A stretch of 64,000 nt of DNA from Verrucomicrobiia bacterium (GCA_020439995.1 JAGROY010000065.1:1-64000), one strand, 5' to 3'. Positions 9,250 to 18,806 are shown, counted from the first letter of the stretch. Made by a program: numbers and translations. The notes: generated by a model from the letters alone, not told the origin.

Positions 9250-10320
9250 CTACACCGCTTGATCAATCAGTGCTGATGTCACTCGCAGCGCTGCATTTAC
9301 TGCGCTGAGCGAGGCCGTTTCCTGGCTGGTGTGATAGCCGATAGTCGGGATCTGGAGGGTAGCGCCGTTGACTTCACCGTTGGTCGCAGCGACCACTCGC
9401 CCAAGCTCGGTGCGTCCTAACGACCGTGGCGGCAGGCCTTCGCTCACCCGCGTCGCGTTAAGTTCATCGATAAAGGTGTCTTTGTAAGTGTGAGCAATTT
9501 TGAGGTAATCGCAGATGTCCGAGAGTTCGGTGACCAGGGGTTCTGCAAAAACGGCGTTGGCGTCTCTTCTTCTCAGCACAATGTCCTGGGCGTTGGCAGC
9601 CTCGGCATCCTGATAGGGGCTGGTGTCGAACACGAGCAGCCGCTGGGTCGTCTTCTCATGACGACGCAGCCAGGCAAGAATGTATCGCCAGCTGCGTCCC
9701 GCCTCTTCCTCTGCGGTGAAGAGCACGGTACCCTGAAATCCCCGACGAAACATGTCGACCGCCAGAGTCACCGTTAGCACATTGTCCAACTGGGCAGCGA
9801 TGGAGTTTTCGCGAACATCGAGGTGCTCGAGATAGGCAACGGGAGTGCCCGGTCGCAACGGCTGCAGCGCGGGAATTTCAAAGATCACGTTGTTCCGCTT
9901 CTCGCACCGGTAAGACGATACGATCTCCCCCTGCCCAAGATATCCACCATGCCACGGATCGTATGCCTCCACCCGCGCACCGGCGAATCGACCGCCAATG
10001 GTTCCGGCCATCTGCTCGGAAATTGAATTTCCATCCAGATCGCCCTGAGCGCGAGCTACGAAAGCAGCATACTGGAACTCGCCGGGGCCGCTTGCCACCA
10101 CTCCGTTTCGATCGACGTGAGCAGACACGATGAGCGATTCAGGCCGGTCCCCGAAGGCTTCCAAAAGTCCCTGGTAGCGCCGGACAGACACCCCGTGCAA
10201 CTCAAGTTCCCGCTGCAAAACCCGAAAAAATGGCTCTTCACTGCCCACCACCGATGGCGTGCGCACGAAGGCTGCCAACAGGTCGAGAAATGGCTGAACA
10301 GAAGAAGGGGAAACGGTCAT
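9250..10320 (-). CDS. M42/M20-like metallopeptidase
   Basis: The 356-residue protein resembles the M42 family of zinc or cobalt aminopeptidases. The expected ligand motifs appear in order: AHVDRNG early, AAQLDNVLT in the middle, LFTAEEEAGR, then VFDTSPY, and a late GYHTSQE histidine. M42 enzymes remove N-terminal residues from peptides in the cytoplasm. The ATG at 10320 was chosen over an upstream one at 10362 because the added residues are not conserved-looking. The gene is convergent with the FG-GAP gene (264-base gap with no clear terminator) and divergent from the exosortase gene. Confidence 0.8.
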   Translation of the reverse strand: MTVSPSSVQPFLDLLAAFVRTPSVVGSEEPFFRVLQRELELHGVSVRRYQGLLEAFGDRPESLIVSAHVDRNGVVASGPGEFQYAAFVARAQGDLDGNSISEQMAGTIGGRFAGARVEAYDPWHGGYLGQGEIVSSYRCEKRNNVIFEIPALQPLRPGTPVAYLEHLDVRENSIAAQLDNVLTVTLAVDMFRRGFQGTVLFTAEEEAGRSWRYILAWLRRHEKTTQRLLVFDTSPYQDAEAANAQDIVLRRRDANAVFAEPLVTELSDICDYLKIAHTYKDTFIDELNATRVSEGLPPRSLGRTELGRVVAATNGEVNGATLQIPTIGYHTSQETASLSAVNAALRVTSALIDQAV

Positions 10321-10496
10321 TATTTCAGGGAATGTGCGCCCGGTTGGCGGAATTGGTAGCAAATCCTGTGCTGTCAGCCTGCGCCGACGCGATTGATCTC
10401 GGCGGGGAAGGATCAGCCTTTCTCTATGGTTATTAGAACGTTATGGATCAAACATCGAATTTCACCAGAGTCAGTTCCACTCACTTCATATTTTTC

Positions 10497-10518
10497 CTCA
10501 AAATTACCATAATTTGAG
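10497..10518. promoter_or_regulatory. Near-perfect palindrome upstream of the exosortase gene
   Basis: CTCAAAATTA (10497-10506) and TAATTTGAG (10510-10518) form an inverted repeat around CCA with a single unpaired A. It lies about 20 bases before the GTG start of the exosortase gene in an AT-rich patch, so it could be an operator. No T-run follows, so a terminator is unlikely. Confidence 0.35.
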
Positions 10519-10538
10519 TATTTATGATACATTGACAT

Positions 10539-12188
10539 GTGAGCTCACAAACGATCACAGCATCCACACTGGATCCGGGACAAAGCAGCAACCAAGCAGC
10601 AGCGCAGCTTGGCAGGGAGTGGCGTTTGAAAAACTGGGGCGCGCTTTTGTTTATCGCTGGACTTTGGACGGTGGTGTTGATGCATCTTGCGGTGGATTGG
10701 CGATTCAACCCTGAGTATCGATTCGGCTGGTTCGCTCCCGTCATGATGGCCCTGGTTCTGGCCTCACGTCTGGGCAAAGGGCGACCGCGCCTGACAGCCA
10801 ACCGCGCCCGGATGCCCCGTACCGTGTTCTGGTTTTTCGTTACGGCCCTGGCTGCCTGGCCATTGACTCGCATGGTAGGAATCGCCAACCCCGACTGGCA
10901 CTTGTTTTCCTGGATCACCGTCATCTCGGGACTGATCCTGACGCTGGCCACGCTGCACAGTATGGGTGGGACAAAGATGATGCGCCACTACGGCATCCCG
11001 TTTCTGATGGTAGCGGCCGTTGTGCCGTGGCCGTTTTTCCTGGAGCTGCACTTGATCTCCACGTTGAAAAGCATCAACGCGATGATCGTCACCGAAGTCT
11101 TGCAGCTCAGTGGCATTGCAGCAGTACGTGAGACCGGAGGCATCATCACCATGCCCAATGCTGTGCTGGGAATCGAAGAAGGTTGCACAGGGATTCGTTC
11201 ACTCCACCTGTGCCTAGCAGTCGCGTTGTTCTGGGGCGAGTGGTTCCGACTGCCGCTCAAAGGACGCGCCTCATTAGTAGCGTTTGCATTCTTGGTCGCC
11301 ATTCTTGTGAACGTCGTCCGCACTGTATCGCTGGCGGTCATCGCACACCAGTCTGGCCCCGAAGTGCTCGATCAGTGGCACGATCTCGCAGGCATTTTTG
11401 CCCAGGCCATTGTTGTGGGGATCTGCTGGATGCTCACCGGATGGCTCATCGCAAGGCAGCAGCGGTGGTCGCGAAACCGCTTTCTCAAATCGAGCAATTC
11501 AGAAAGCCGTGAGGCACCCATGCAAGTCGCCTCGGTTCGCCTGAAGGGGATCGTATTCTGTCTCGCCACGGTGTGGATTCTTGGCTGCGAAACGGGCGCA
11601 CGTTTCTGGTTTAATCGACCAACCGGAGATCAGCGTGCATCACAGCCGTGGCGGTGGTCGATTCCTCCATCGATTGACGGGCTGCGGCCGATGCGACTAC
11701 CGCCCCAGTGGCGAGCCCTGCTGGCAGCCGACGGGACATTTGCCGGAACTTGGATCGACAAAAGTAAAAATCGCATTCGCTATCTTTACAGCTTCCACTG
11801 GCAGGAAGGGCGGCCTGCAGCTCTGTTTGCCACACACCATCGTCCGGAAGACTGTCTGCCCGGATCAGGCTTCGAACTGGTTGGTTCGCCCGAACGGGTT
11901 GCCTTTCCGACAAAAAATGGTGCACGCCCGTTTGAACTCAACCGCTATTCGTTTCGATCGTCTGATGGTGTCCCATTAACCGTTTTCCACGGTACTTATG
12001 CCGATGACAAATTCACTGAGAGTCAATCCGGAGGACTGACGCGCCAGCGACGATTCAACCGTGCGATTCACGGCGAAGGCTTCCCTGACACGCGCTTGCT
12101 TGAAATCATCTTCTGGGACACTGATACCAGCGCAGCACAGGCGGAAATGGAGCAGCAGATCAGCTCGATCGTAGTCCTGAGCTCGTAG
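10539..12188 (+). CDS. Exosortase with C-terminal EpsI-like domain
   Basis: The 549-residue protein has an N-terminal multi-pass exosortase domain (about residues 30-310) with the catalytic set of this family: C216 in EEGCTGIR, R261 in VNVVRTVS and H281 in QWHDLAG. After a basic linker, residues 330-549 form an EpsI/DUF3485-type extracytoplasmic domain. Exosortases cleave PEP-CTERM-type sorting tails, often in cells that make exopolysaccharide. The start is a GTG and lacks an obvious binding site. No protein in this window has a PEP-CTERM tail. The gene ends 14 bases from the end of the convergent Mrp operon. Confidence 0.85.
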   Translation: MSSQTITASTLDPGQSSNQAAAQLGREWRLKNWGALLFIAGLWTVVLMHLAVDWRFNPEYRFGWFAPVMMALVLASRLGKGRPRLTANRARMPRTVFWFFVTALAAWPLTRMVGIANPDWHLFSWITVISGLILTLATLHSMGGTKMMRHYGIPFLMVAAVVPWPFFLELHLISTLKSINAMIVTEVLQLSGIAAVRETGGIITMPNAVLGIEEGCTGIRSLHLCLAVALFWGEWFRLPLKGRASLVAFAFLVAILVNVVRTVSLAVIAHQSGPEVLDQWHDLAGIFAQAIVVGICWMLTGWLIARQQRWSRNRFLKSSNSESREAPMQVASVRLKGIVFCLATVWILGCETGARFWFNRPTGDQRASQPWRWSIPPSIDGLRPMRLPPQWRALLAADGTFAGTWIDKSKNRIRYLYSFHWQEGRPAALFATHHRPEDCLPGSGFELVGSPERVAFPTKNGARPFELNRYSFRSSDGVPLTVFHGTYADDKFTESQSGGLTRQRRFNRAIHGEGFPDTRLLEIIFWDTDTSAAQAEMEQQISSIVVLSS

Positions 12189-12202
12189 CCAAACGCGGCC
12201 AT

Positions 12203-14002
12203 TCAAGCAGTACCCCGGAACGAAAACAGGAATAACAAGGCCAGCAGCAACACAGCAAGTAGCGCCGTGATACCAATCGGAAATGTCCCTAGACGGATCT
12301 TATTGTAAAGGGCACCACGCTTTTCCTGCAGCAGATTCTGGTTCATACCGGTGGAAGCCCAGACAGGCACCATCACAAAGACGGCAATCCTCGCAGGAGC
12401 ATCATTGAAAAGACCGTTCAGCGCCGTCGTAATCCCTTTCACGAACAAGCGGTAGGCAAACGCATTGATTCCGTTGAGCGACCAATCGAAGAACTGCAGG
12501 AACCACTTGCCTGCCTTCCGGTAGAAGAAGTCGCTGTCAATAACGATGGTGTCGGTGCGTTTGAGCAGCGGCAGGAACAGAAAGAATGTTAGAGCAGAGA
12601 ACATCAGCAGTTGCATCTGCGTCACCACTTTTTCGAATTTGAACGGATGAAAATCCACCGGGAACGGCAGGATGTTGTAAAGCGGCTGGGGGTAGATGCC
12701 GAGGAAGATGCAAAGGAGGGCAAGGATGCACATCGCGACAATCATCGTGCGGGGAGCTTCCTTTGGCCGCATCCCTTTGTCCTTCGCAAAGAATACGAAG
12801 TAGGGAAACTTAATCCCCGCGTGGAGGAATACTCCGGCCGAGGCAACTTCGAGCGTCAGCCACGCCCAAAAGAGCGAGGGCGAATGATGCGCTTCCGAGA
12901 TGATCATCGTTTTACTTGTGAACCCGCTGGTAAGCGGCACCGCGGAAATTGCAAGGGCACCGATCACTCCCAGTCCCAGACTCCATGGCATCGTTTTGTA
13001 AAGCCCACCAAGATCCGTACACTTACTCTTCCCTACCCGGTAGAGCACCGCGCCAGCCGACATCCACAGCAGGGACTTGTAGATAATATGACAGAACGCA
13101 TGGGCTACCGCGCCATTCAGCGCAAGCTCAGTACCAATGCCCACAGCGCAAACCATGAAACCAACCTGGTTGATGATTGAGTAGGCGAGAATCCGCCGCA
13201 TGTCGTTTTCGAGCAGCGCGTAGATGATGCCGTAGACAGTCATGATGCACCCGACCCAGATCAGGATTTCCCATCCGGGGAAACCGCGGATCATCGTGTA
13301 AACCGCAGTCTTCGTTGTATAAGCGCTGAGGATCAGACCGCCTGTCACCGTCGACTCTGGATAAGCGTCGGAAAGCCAGGCCGAGAAAGGCGGTGCCGCC
13401 GCATTGACGAGGAAGCCGATGAGTATCAGCCAGGTGCCCGCGTGCATCTGATCCGCTGGATTAAAATGGTCAAATGCAATGGAGCCCGACGTGTTCACCG
13501 TAATCACGATACCTGCAAGGAACAGCAGTCCGCCAAAAACATGAACTAGCACATAGCGCAAACCGGCACCGTAACTTTGGCTGGACCTGCGCGCGAGTAT
13601 CAGCATGGTCGAGGCCACGGCCATGATCTCCCAGAACACGTAGAGCGTGATCAGATCTCCCGCAAAAACGGATCCCAAGGCACTACCAATGTAGATCAAT
13701 GCCGAAACATGCTGCTGGCTGTCCTTCAGATAAAACGCGTAAAGGAACGCAGCCGTTGCATTTATTGTAAATATGAATCCAAACGCTTTACTGAGCTTGT
13801 CTGCACGCAGCAATGTCACATCGCCGAACCCTTTCAAAAACTCGATCTGGAAAAATTCTCCAACTGGGAGCATGGCGACTGCGATGAACGCGACTACGGG
13901 GAGAGCAATGACATACACACTCTTCAAGTTCCCTTTAAGAAAAGGCACAAGGAAAGCCCCAACGATGAGGATCAGCCCCGGATGAACTACAAACTCACCC
14001 AT
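12203..14002 (-). CDS. Mrp-type antiporter, third NuoL/M/N-like subunit
   Basis: The 599-residue, multi-helix membrane protein of the proton-pumping subunit family has the signature APPFSAWLSDAYPESTVTG region and the HAFCHIIYKSLLWMSAGAVLY segment. A long C-terminal extension (about residues 460-599) follows the core helices, reminiscent of the lateral part of MrpA/NuoL. It is the last gene of the minus-strand Mrp operon and overlaps the preceding small gene by 8 bases. Subunit D/A identity is uncertain; its role in coupled Na+/H+ exchange is inferred from the operon. Confidence 0.85.
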   Translation of the reverse strand: MGEFVVHPGLILIVGAFLVPFLKGNLKSVYVIALPVVAFIAVAMLPVGEFFQIEFLKGFGDVTLLRADKLSKAFGFIFTINATAAFLYAFYLKDSQQHVSALIYIGSALGSVFAGDLITLYVFWEIMAVASTMLILARRSSQSYGAGLRYVLVHVFGGLLFLAGIVITVNTSGSIAFDHFNPADQMHAGTWLILIGFLVNAAAPPFSAWLSDAYPESTVTGGLILSAYTTKTAVYTMIRGFPGWEILIWVGCIMTVYGIIYALLENDMRRILAYSIINQVGFMVCAVGIGTELALNGAVAHAFCHIIYKSLLWMSAGAVLYRVGKSKCTDLGGLYKTMPWSLGLGVIGALAISAVPLTSGFTSKTMIISEAHHSPSLFWAWLTLEVASAGVFLHAGIKFPYFVFFAKDKGMRPKEAPRTMIVAMCILALLCIFLGIYPQPLYNILPFPVDFHPFKFEKVVTQMQLLMFSALTFFLFLPLLKRTDTIVIDSDFFYRKAGKWFLQFFDWSLNGINAFAYRLFVKGITTALNGLFNDAPARIAVFVMVPVWASTGMNQNLLQEKRGALYNKIRLGTFPIGITALLAVLLLALLFLFSFRGTA

Positions 14003-14321
14003 TGCCTCCCCCCTTTCCGTAAAAATCCGGACTTACTTTCAGAACGTAGCCCAGGAGCTTTGCCACGACGATCATGATGGTGCAGGATACGAAACCGAGA
14101 AGTGCAAACTCCCCCGGAAACGATGTGGCGGCCTCATTGCCATGACCCGGTTCAGCAGTCGGCCTGAATATCCAGTAAACGAGTTCGATCGCCAGCGTCA
14201 GCGCACATACTCCGCCTAGAAACCACCAGAGGCGACGCTTCCCCTGAGCCGTGTAGACCCAGTCGAGCTTGCTCGGATAGTCTTCAGCCACATTCTTTGC
14301 GATTGTTTCAGGTTCGCTCAT
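13995..14321 (-). CDS. Small membrane subunit within the Mrp operon, unassigned
   Basis: The 108-residue protein has two membrane segments (near residues 32-52 and 73-92) and a glycine-rich end. It matches no standard Mrp subunit that I can name, yet it sits between two antiporter-type genes with a 9-base gap upstream and an 8-base overlap downstream, so it is almost certainly translated with them. It may be an accessory or assembly subunit of this version of the complex. Confidence 0.7.
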   Translation of the reverse strand: MSEPETIAKNVAEDYPSKLDWVYTAQGKRRLWWFLGGVCALTLAIELVYWIFRPTAEPGHGNEAATSFPGEFALLGFVSCTIMIVVAKLLGYVLKVSPDFYGKGGGNG

Positions 14322-14330
14322 GAAAATCGA

Positions 14331-15812
14331 TTAGTTGCCCACCCCCGTGATCAGGCTTGCGAGATCCAACAGTATACCGGGAAAAAAGAACAGCAGCACA
14401 GACATGATAGAGGTAATACAGAGGGGCACAACGCACGCCAGCGGTGCCTCTTTGATCCCGGGCTCAAACTGTGATTCCTCGGGCCTGCACAAAAATGCCT
14501 TGTAGACGATGGGCAAAAAATACGCTGCATTTAGAATCGAACTTACTAGAAACACCGCCAGAAGGCCCATGTGCCCTGCCTGCATCGTACCCATTACAAG
14601 ATAGAACTTGCTGATCAACCCGCCTGTCACAGGCAAACCTATCACGCTGAGCGAACCAATGAAAAATGCGCTCATGGTCACCGGCATCACCCGCCCGATC
14701 CCCACCAGCTCGCTTATATATTTCTTGTGAGCCGCAACGTAGATCGCGCCTGCACAGAAAAACAAAGTAATCTTCCCACATGCGTGCATAGCAATGTGAA
14801 GGATGCTTCCGGTCACGCCGAAGGTGCTCAGTAGCGAAACGCCAAGAACAATGTAAGATAATTGCCCGATCGTTGAAAACGCGAGTCGGCGTTTCAAATT
14901 GTCCTGGGTTAAAGCGATGAGCGAAGACACGATTACCGTAAACCCGGCGATCCAGCTGATCACGACAGCCACATCCATTGTCTTCAAAAAGTCCGTCCCG
15001 AAAACTCCGGTGAATACGCGGATGATACAAAATACCCCCACTTTCACCACTGCAACGGCGTGCAACAGTGCAGAGACTGGAGTCGGTGCCACCATGGCAT
15101 TCGGCAACCACGAGTGAAATGGCATCACCCCGGACTTCGCAAAGCCAAACACAAACAGCAGCAACAGAACCAGAGATTCCGTGGGCCCGACTTTCTCTGC
15201 GAGGAAGCCGCCAGTTGAGAAATCCATGTTACCACCACTCTTCCAATAACAATAGATCATGGCGGGAAGCACAAATCCGATGGAAGTGCTCAGCAGGTAA
15301 GTCAGGTAGGTACGACCACCTGTGCGCGCCTCACGATCCTGATGGTGGGTGACGAGTGGGAACGTTGCGAGTGAAAGCATCTCGTAAAAGAGATACATGG
15401 TTAAGAGGTTGGCCGCGAATGCCACACCCAGCGTCGCTGACAAAGATACAGCAAAAAAGGCAAAGAACCGCGTCTGGGATCCTTCGTGGGCACCCCGCAT
15501 GTAACCGATCGCGTAGAGCGATGTCAGGATCCACAACGTTGAGGCCACCAGGGTGAACAACATTCCCAGGCCGTCGACACGAAACTGGAGAGGCACTCCT
15601 TTGACGATCTCGTCGACAAATGTAAACTCAACGATCTTTCCATCCAGTACCCATGGCAACATCAACAGCACAAGGGTCAATTTGGCGAAGCCCGCCGAAA
15701 ACGTAAAGCTCTCGCGAAGGTTCGGGTTTTTGCCAAACGCAACGATGGGAATCACTGCCAGCAGCGAGGCAAGACAGGCAAAGAGCGGAATGGGACTGGT
15801 GATCGTTTCCAT
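14331..15812 (-). CDS. mrpD: Mrp-type antiporter, MrpD/NuoN-like subunit (second copy)
   Basis: The 493-residue, about 14-helix subunit of the monovalent cation/proton antiporter family carries the conserved KSGVMPFHSWLPNAMVAPTP loop and the HAMHACGKITLFF segment with its buried charged residues. The ATG at 15812 is used because it starts a normal hydrophobic N-terminus 4 bases after the previous gene; the open frame extends 30 codons upstream into that gene. It follows an equally sized MrpD-like paralogue, so the operon carries tandem copies. Confidence 0.87.
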   Translation of the reverse strand: METITSPIPLFACLASLLAVIPIVAFGKNPNLRESFTFSAGFAKLTLVLLMLPWVLDGKIVEFTFVDEIVKGVPLQFRVDGLGMLFTLVASTLWILTSLYAIGYMRGAHEGSQTRFFAFFAVSLSATLGVAFAANLLTMYLFYEMLSLATFPLVTHHQDREARTGGRTYLTYLLSTSIGFVLPAMIYCYWKSGGNMDFSTGGFLAEKVGPTESLVLLLLFVFGFAKSGVMPFHSWLPNAMVAPTPVSALLHAVAVVKVGVFCIIRVFTGVFGTDFLKTMDVAVVISWIAGFTVIVSSLIALTQDNLKRRLAFSTIGQLSYIVLGVSLLSTFGVTGSILHIAMHACGKITLFFCAGAIYVAAHKKYISELVGIGRVMPVTMSAFFIGSLSVIGLPVTGGLISKFYLVMGTMQAGHMGLLAVFLVSSILNAAYFLPIVYKAFLCRPEESQFEPGIKEAPLACVVPLCITSIMSVLLFFFPGILLDLASLITGVGN

Positions 15813-15816
15813 CTTT

Positions 15817-17379
15817 CTAGCCTGCAGCGGGGAAGAAGTTGAGGGACTGCAGCGCGGATGCAATCCACTGCACAATCGTGTAGTTAAAAACTCCCAAGAC
15901 AATCAATGTGACTGCACTGATCCAGAGCGGAATTGCCATCGACGAGGGCGTCTTCTCCAGGGTTTCAAGCGGATGCGCATCAGGATCGAAACATGCGGGC
16001 TCTGCTTCGTTCACTTCTTTCGGGAAATACGCCATTTCAAAAATTCTGAAGAAAATCACAGCATTCATCAGACTGGAAAACAGGAGGGCTCCCACATAAT
16101 GCCACTGCCCCGCCTCAATTCCCGCGCCTACCAGATACCACTTGCTGAAGAAACCGCAGGTGGGCGGCAGACCAATCATGGATAACGCACCGATGGTAAA
16201 TGCCGCCATGGTAAGCGGCATCTTTTTGAACAGACCATTCATGCCTTCGATGCGCGACTGCCCGGTGCGGGCGATGATCACACCCACCGCGAGAAACAGG
16301 CACAGCGTCATGAAAGCATCGCTGACGATGTGATATACAGCGCCAGTCATTCCTTTCTCGTTGGCCAGCCAGGCACCACCTACCATGTAGCCGACTTCCG
16401 CGATGATAATGTAAGTGAGCATCTTCTTCAGATCGCGGCGCGACAAAGCCATGACAGACCCAGCCACGATGGCGATTGAAGACAGGGTTACGACGAGATT
16501 GCTCCAGTGGAGGGGCATGCCCGGCGTCGCCCTGAATGAGTAGTCGAGTCCGAACACCGTAACCATCATGCGAATCATGATGTAGATCATGACTTTCGTG
16601 ACCAATGGAGCCATCAGCGCGCCCGTCGTCGTCGGCGAATAGGAATAGGCGTTGGGCAGCCAGGCATGCAGCGGGAAAAATGCCATTTTGATCCATACCC
16701 CCATGAGTATCAGCACCGAGGCGACCCGAATAGACGGCGACTCCGCGAGATCATTGGCAATAATCACCGCATGAATATCCTGCATATTGAGGACACCGGT
16801 TTTGATGTAAAGGTAACCAATCCCCAGCAAATAAAACGACGCCCCGATCGTCCCCATGATCACGTAGTTGAACGCTGACAGAACTGCCCTGCGAGAGCCT
16901 ACAGCAATGAGCGCGTAACTGGTGAGAGATGAGATTTCCAACAGGACGTAGAGATTGAAGGCGTCATTGGTAATCGTCATGCCGGCAAGCCCCGCGACCA
17001 GCAGCAGATAAAGCATGTAGTAATACGGAACGCGATCAGGCGTATCGGCGACCACCCTGGTACGGGAATAAATCGCCACAAGCAGTGACACGGCAGCGAT
17101 CACCAGCAGAACAAGCCCACTAATAGTATCTACTCGATATTCGATTCCGATCGAGATGCCGTCTCCCTCCTGCAGACGCTTCCAACCGCCCAGCAGATAC
17201 ACGAATTCTCCCCGCGCCAACACCGTGCGAAAGGTCTCCACCGTTGCCGCGAGAGAAAGGCTCAGCGCACCCAGGGTAACAGGGAGACACAGAGCCTTGA
17301 ACCGAATCCCCACGAAAGCGATCAGCAGTGCTCCGAATAGCGGAGCCAGAACAATAACTATCGGAGCTTGTTCTCCCAT
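15817..17379 (-). CDS. mrpD: Mrp-type antiporter, MrpD/NuoN-like subunit (first copy)
   Basis: The 520-residue membrane protein starts right at the stop of the mrpC-like gene. It has the family motif KMAFFPLHAWLPNAYSYSPT and the HIVSDAFMTLCLFLAVG segment, both parts of the ion pathway in MrpD and NuoL/M/N. It works with MrpC, as in all Mrp complexes, in the cytoplasmic membrane, swapping cytoplasmic Na+ (or K+) for external H+. A polar loop near residues 465-480 is longer than usual. Confidence 0.88.
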   Translation of the reverse strand: MGEQAPIVIVLAPLFGALLIAFVGIRFKALCLPVTLGALSLSLAATVETFRTVLARGEFVYLLGGWKRLQEGDGISIGIEYRVDTISGLVLLVIAAVSLLVAIYSRTRVVADTPDRVPYYYMLYLLLVAGLAGMTITNDAFNLYVLLEISSLTSYALIAVGSRRAVLSAFNYVIMGTIGASFYLLGIGYLYIKTGVLNMQDIHAVIIANDLAESPSIRVASVLILMGVWIKMAFFPLHAWLPNAYSYSPTTTGALMAPLVTKVMIYIMIRMMVTVFGLDYSFRATPGMPLHWSNLVVTLSSIAIVAGSVMALSRRDLKKMLTYIIIAEVGYMVGGAWLANEKGMTGAVYHIVSDAFMTLCLFLAVGVIIARTGQSRIEGMNGLFKKMPLTMAAFTIGALSMIGLPPTCGFFSKWYLVGAGIEAGQWHYVGALLFSSLMNAVIFFRIFEMAYFPKEVNEAEPACFDPDAHPLETLEKTPSSMAIPLWISAVTLIVLGVFNYTIVQWIASALQSLNFFPAAG

Positions 17380-17795
17380 TAGTCGTTCGGCTCAAGTTTG
17401 ATTTGTGAAAGAATGTCGTCCTCCTCAAGCGTGCCGTAAGCACGATAGATTTTCTGCGACATCGCCAGCGCCAACCCGAGTGTTGCCACACCTACAACAA
17501 TGGCCGTCAGCATCAGGACATGCGGCAGCGGATTGGCGAATTCCGCCACCACCACCGGATCTCCTCCATGAATCTCCCCTGGCATCATATGGTGATCCAG
17601 AATGGGAATATTGGCACCTTCCTTCACACCGATCGACACATAAAACAAAATAATCGCGGTCTGGAAAATCGCCATCCCGATAAGCTTTTTGACTAAGTTA
17701 TTCTTCGCGATCATCGCACGCATGCCGATCATCATCAGGATCACGTAGATCCAGTAGTTGAACTTCGGGATGATGAGTTGTTCGAAGAATTCCAT
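17379..17795 (-). CDS. mrpC: Mrp antiporter subunit C (NuoK-like)
   Basis: The 138-residue protein has three membrane segments and the NuoK/MrpC pattern, including a short intramembrane acidic or polar stretch and DPLPHVLMLTAIVVG-like homology (here NPLPHVLMLTAIVVGVA). It overlaps the next gene by one base and follows the MrpB-like gene by 3 bases. A hydrophilic insert near residues 60-80 (with DHHMMPGEIHGGD) is unusual for the family. Confidence 0.88.
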   Translation of the reverse strand: MEFFEQLIIPKFNYWIYVILMMIGMRAMIAKNNLVKKLIGMAIFQTAIILFYVSIGVKEGANIPILDHHMMPGEIHGGDPVVVAEFANPLPHVLMLTAIVVGVATLGLALAMSQKIYRAYGTLEEDDILSQIKLEPND

Positions 17796-17798
17796 TGA

Positions 17799-18560
17799 TC
17801 AGAGTCCGCCTTTCAAGGTTCCGCGGGTAGCGAGGTTAGCATAAATCGAAAACATGACTGCTGTCACCGTAAAGGCGACACCGGTTTCCACGAAGAGCAT
17901 CGCATGCGAGCGGGCCATGATAGGATCGGTCGGAAGGATGCGGCTGAGCACGTGGTAATCAAGGAAGTTCTCGCCCAGCAGGAGGCACACGAGACCCGTC
18001 CCAGAGTAAATAAGAATTCCCGTCGCTGCCATCAGGAGGATCTTGCGCTCCGACAGAATTTTCATCGCCGCTTCTACACCGTTGGCCAGCGCGATCAGAA
18101 TGTAACTGGCACCGAGCATCACCCCTCCCTGGAATCCTCCGCCCGGGCTGTGATGCCCGTGTGCTAGAACATAGAGTGCAAAGATCTGCAGCACAGGAAT
18201 TACCAGATTGCACGTCTGCGTAACGATCAAATCAGGCTCTTCCGGCAGATTGTTGGCTAGTGCAGGGGGATAGCCACGGCTTCCATTCCCAAAATCACGC
18301 AGTACTGCTATGATTGCAATCCCTGCGACAAAGACCACCACCGTTTCGAACATCGTGTCAAAACCGCGGTAGTCGGCGAGTACAGCAGTGACAATGTTAG
18401 GCACCTCTGTCTCCTTGCGTACTTCCTTGATGTAGTGGGTAGACAACTCGCCACCGTTGGCGGGAGAGTCCAGCGAACCCCAGTCCGGAAAATCCCCGGT
18501 CGCGTACAACAACAGAGCCCCGGTGAACGCCACGGCAAATAATGCAAGTCCCTTCATCAC
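17799..18560 (-). CDS. mrpB: MrpB-like subunit with an N-terminal MbhE-like segment
   Basis: The 253-residue protein looks like two pieces joined. Residues 1-95 resemble the small MbhE piece of archaeal hydrogenase and of the MrpA tail, with YRGFDTMFETVVVFVAGIAII. Residues 105-253 are the MnhB/MrpB domain, with the characteristic HGHHSPGGGFQGG motif. This split-and-join arrangement replaces the C-terminal end of canonical MrpA. It follows the DUF4040 gene directly with no gap. Confidence 0.85.
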   Translation of the reverse strand: MMKGLALFAVAFTGALLLYATGDFPDWGSLDSPANGGELSTHYIKEVRKETEVPNIVTAVLADYRGFDTMFETVVVFVAGIAIIAVLRDFGNGSRGYPPALANNLPEEPDLIVTQTCNLVIPVLQIFALYVLAHGHHSPGGGFQGGVMLGASYILIALANGVEAAMKILSERKILLMAATGILIYSGTGLVCLLLGENFLDYHVLSRILPTDPIMARSHAMLFVETGVAFTVTAVMFSIYANLATRGTLKGGL

Positions 18561-18806
18561 CTAATCCTTTGACCTCCTCGCAGTCTGGTAAACAGTTGCC
18601 ACCATAATCACCGTGCTCACCCCAGCGCCGACAGCAGCCTCAGTGAAAGCCACATCGACGGCAGTCATCTCCGCCCACAGCAGACAGATCAGAAAACTGT
18701 AGATGCCGAACACCATCGACGCAGCAAGCAAGTCGCGCACACGTAATGCGATAACTGAAGTCACCACCAGAAACACCAGGAGGATAATATCGAATGCGGG
18801 GATCAT
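18561..18806 (-). CDS. DUF4040 (MbhD-like) small membrane subunit
   Basis: The 81-residue protein has three predicted helices and a pattern of DUF4040, which in many Mrp systems is the piece following the NuoL-like part of MrpA. Here it is a separate gene that overlaps mrpG upstream by 4 bases and abuts the MrpB-like gene downstream. The motif LRVRDLLAASMVFGIYSFL is typical. Confidence 0.83.
   Translation of the reverse strand: MIPAFDIILLVFLVVTSVIALRVRDLLAASMVFGIYSFLICLLWAEMTAVDVAFTEAAVGAGVSTVIMVATVYQTARRSKD

Noticed and set aside
10330-10430. tRNA-Leu-like stretch (GGCGGAATTGGTAG)
   Set aside because: It resembles a tRNA-Leu D arm, but there is no matching T arm or acceptor stem; it may be a decayed tRNA piece or chance.
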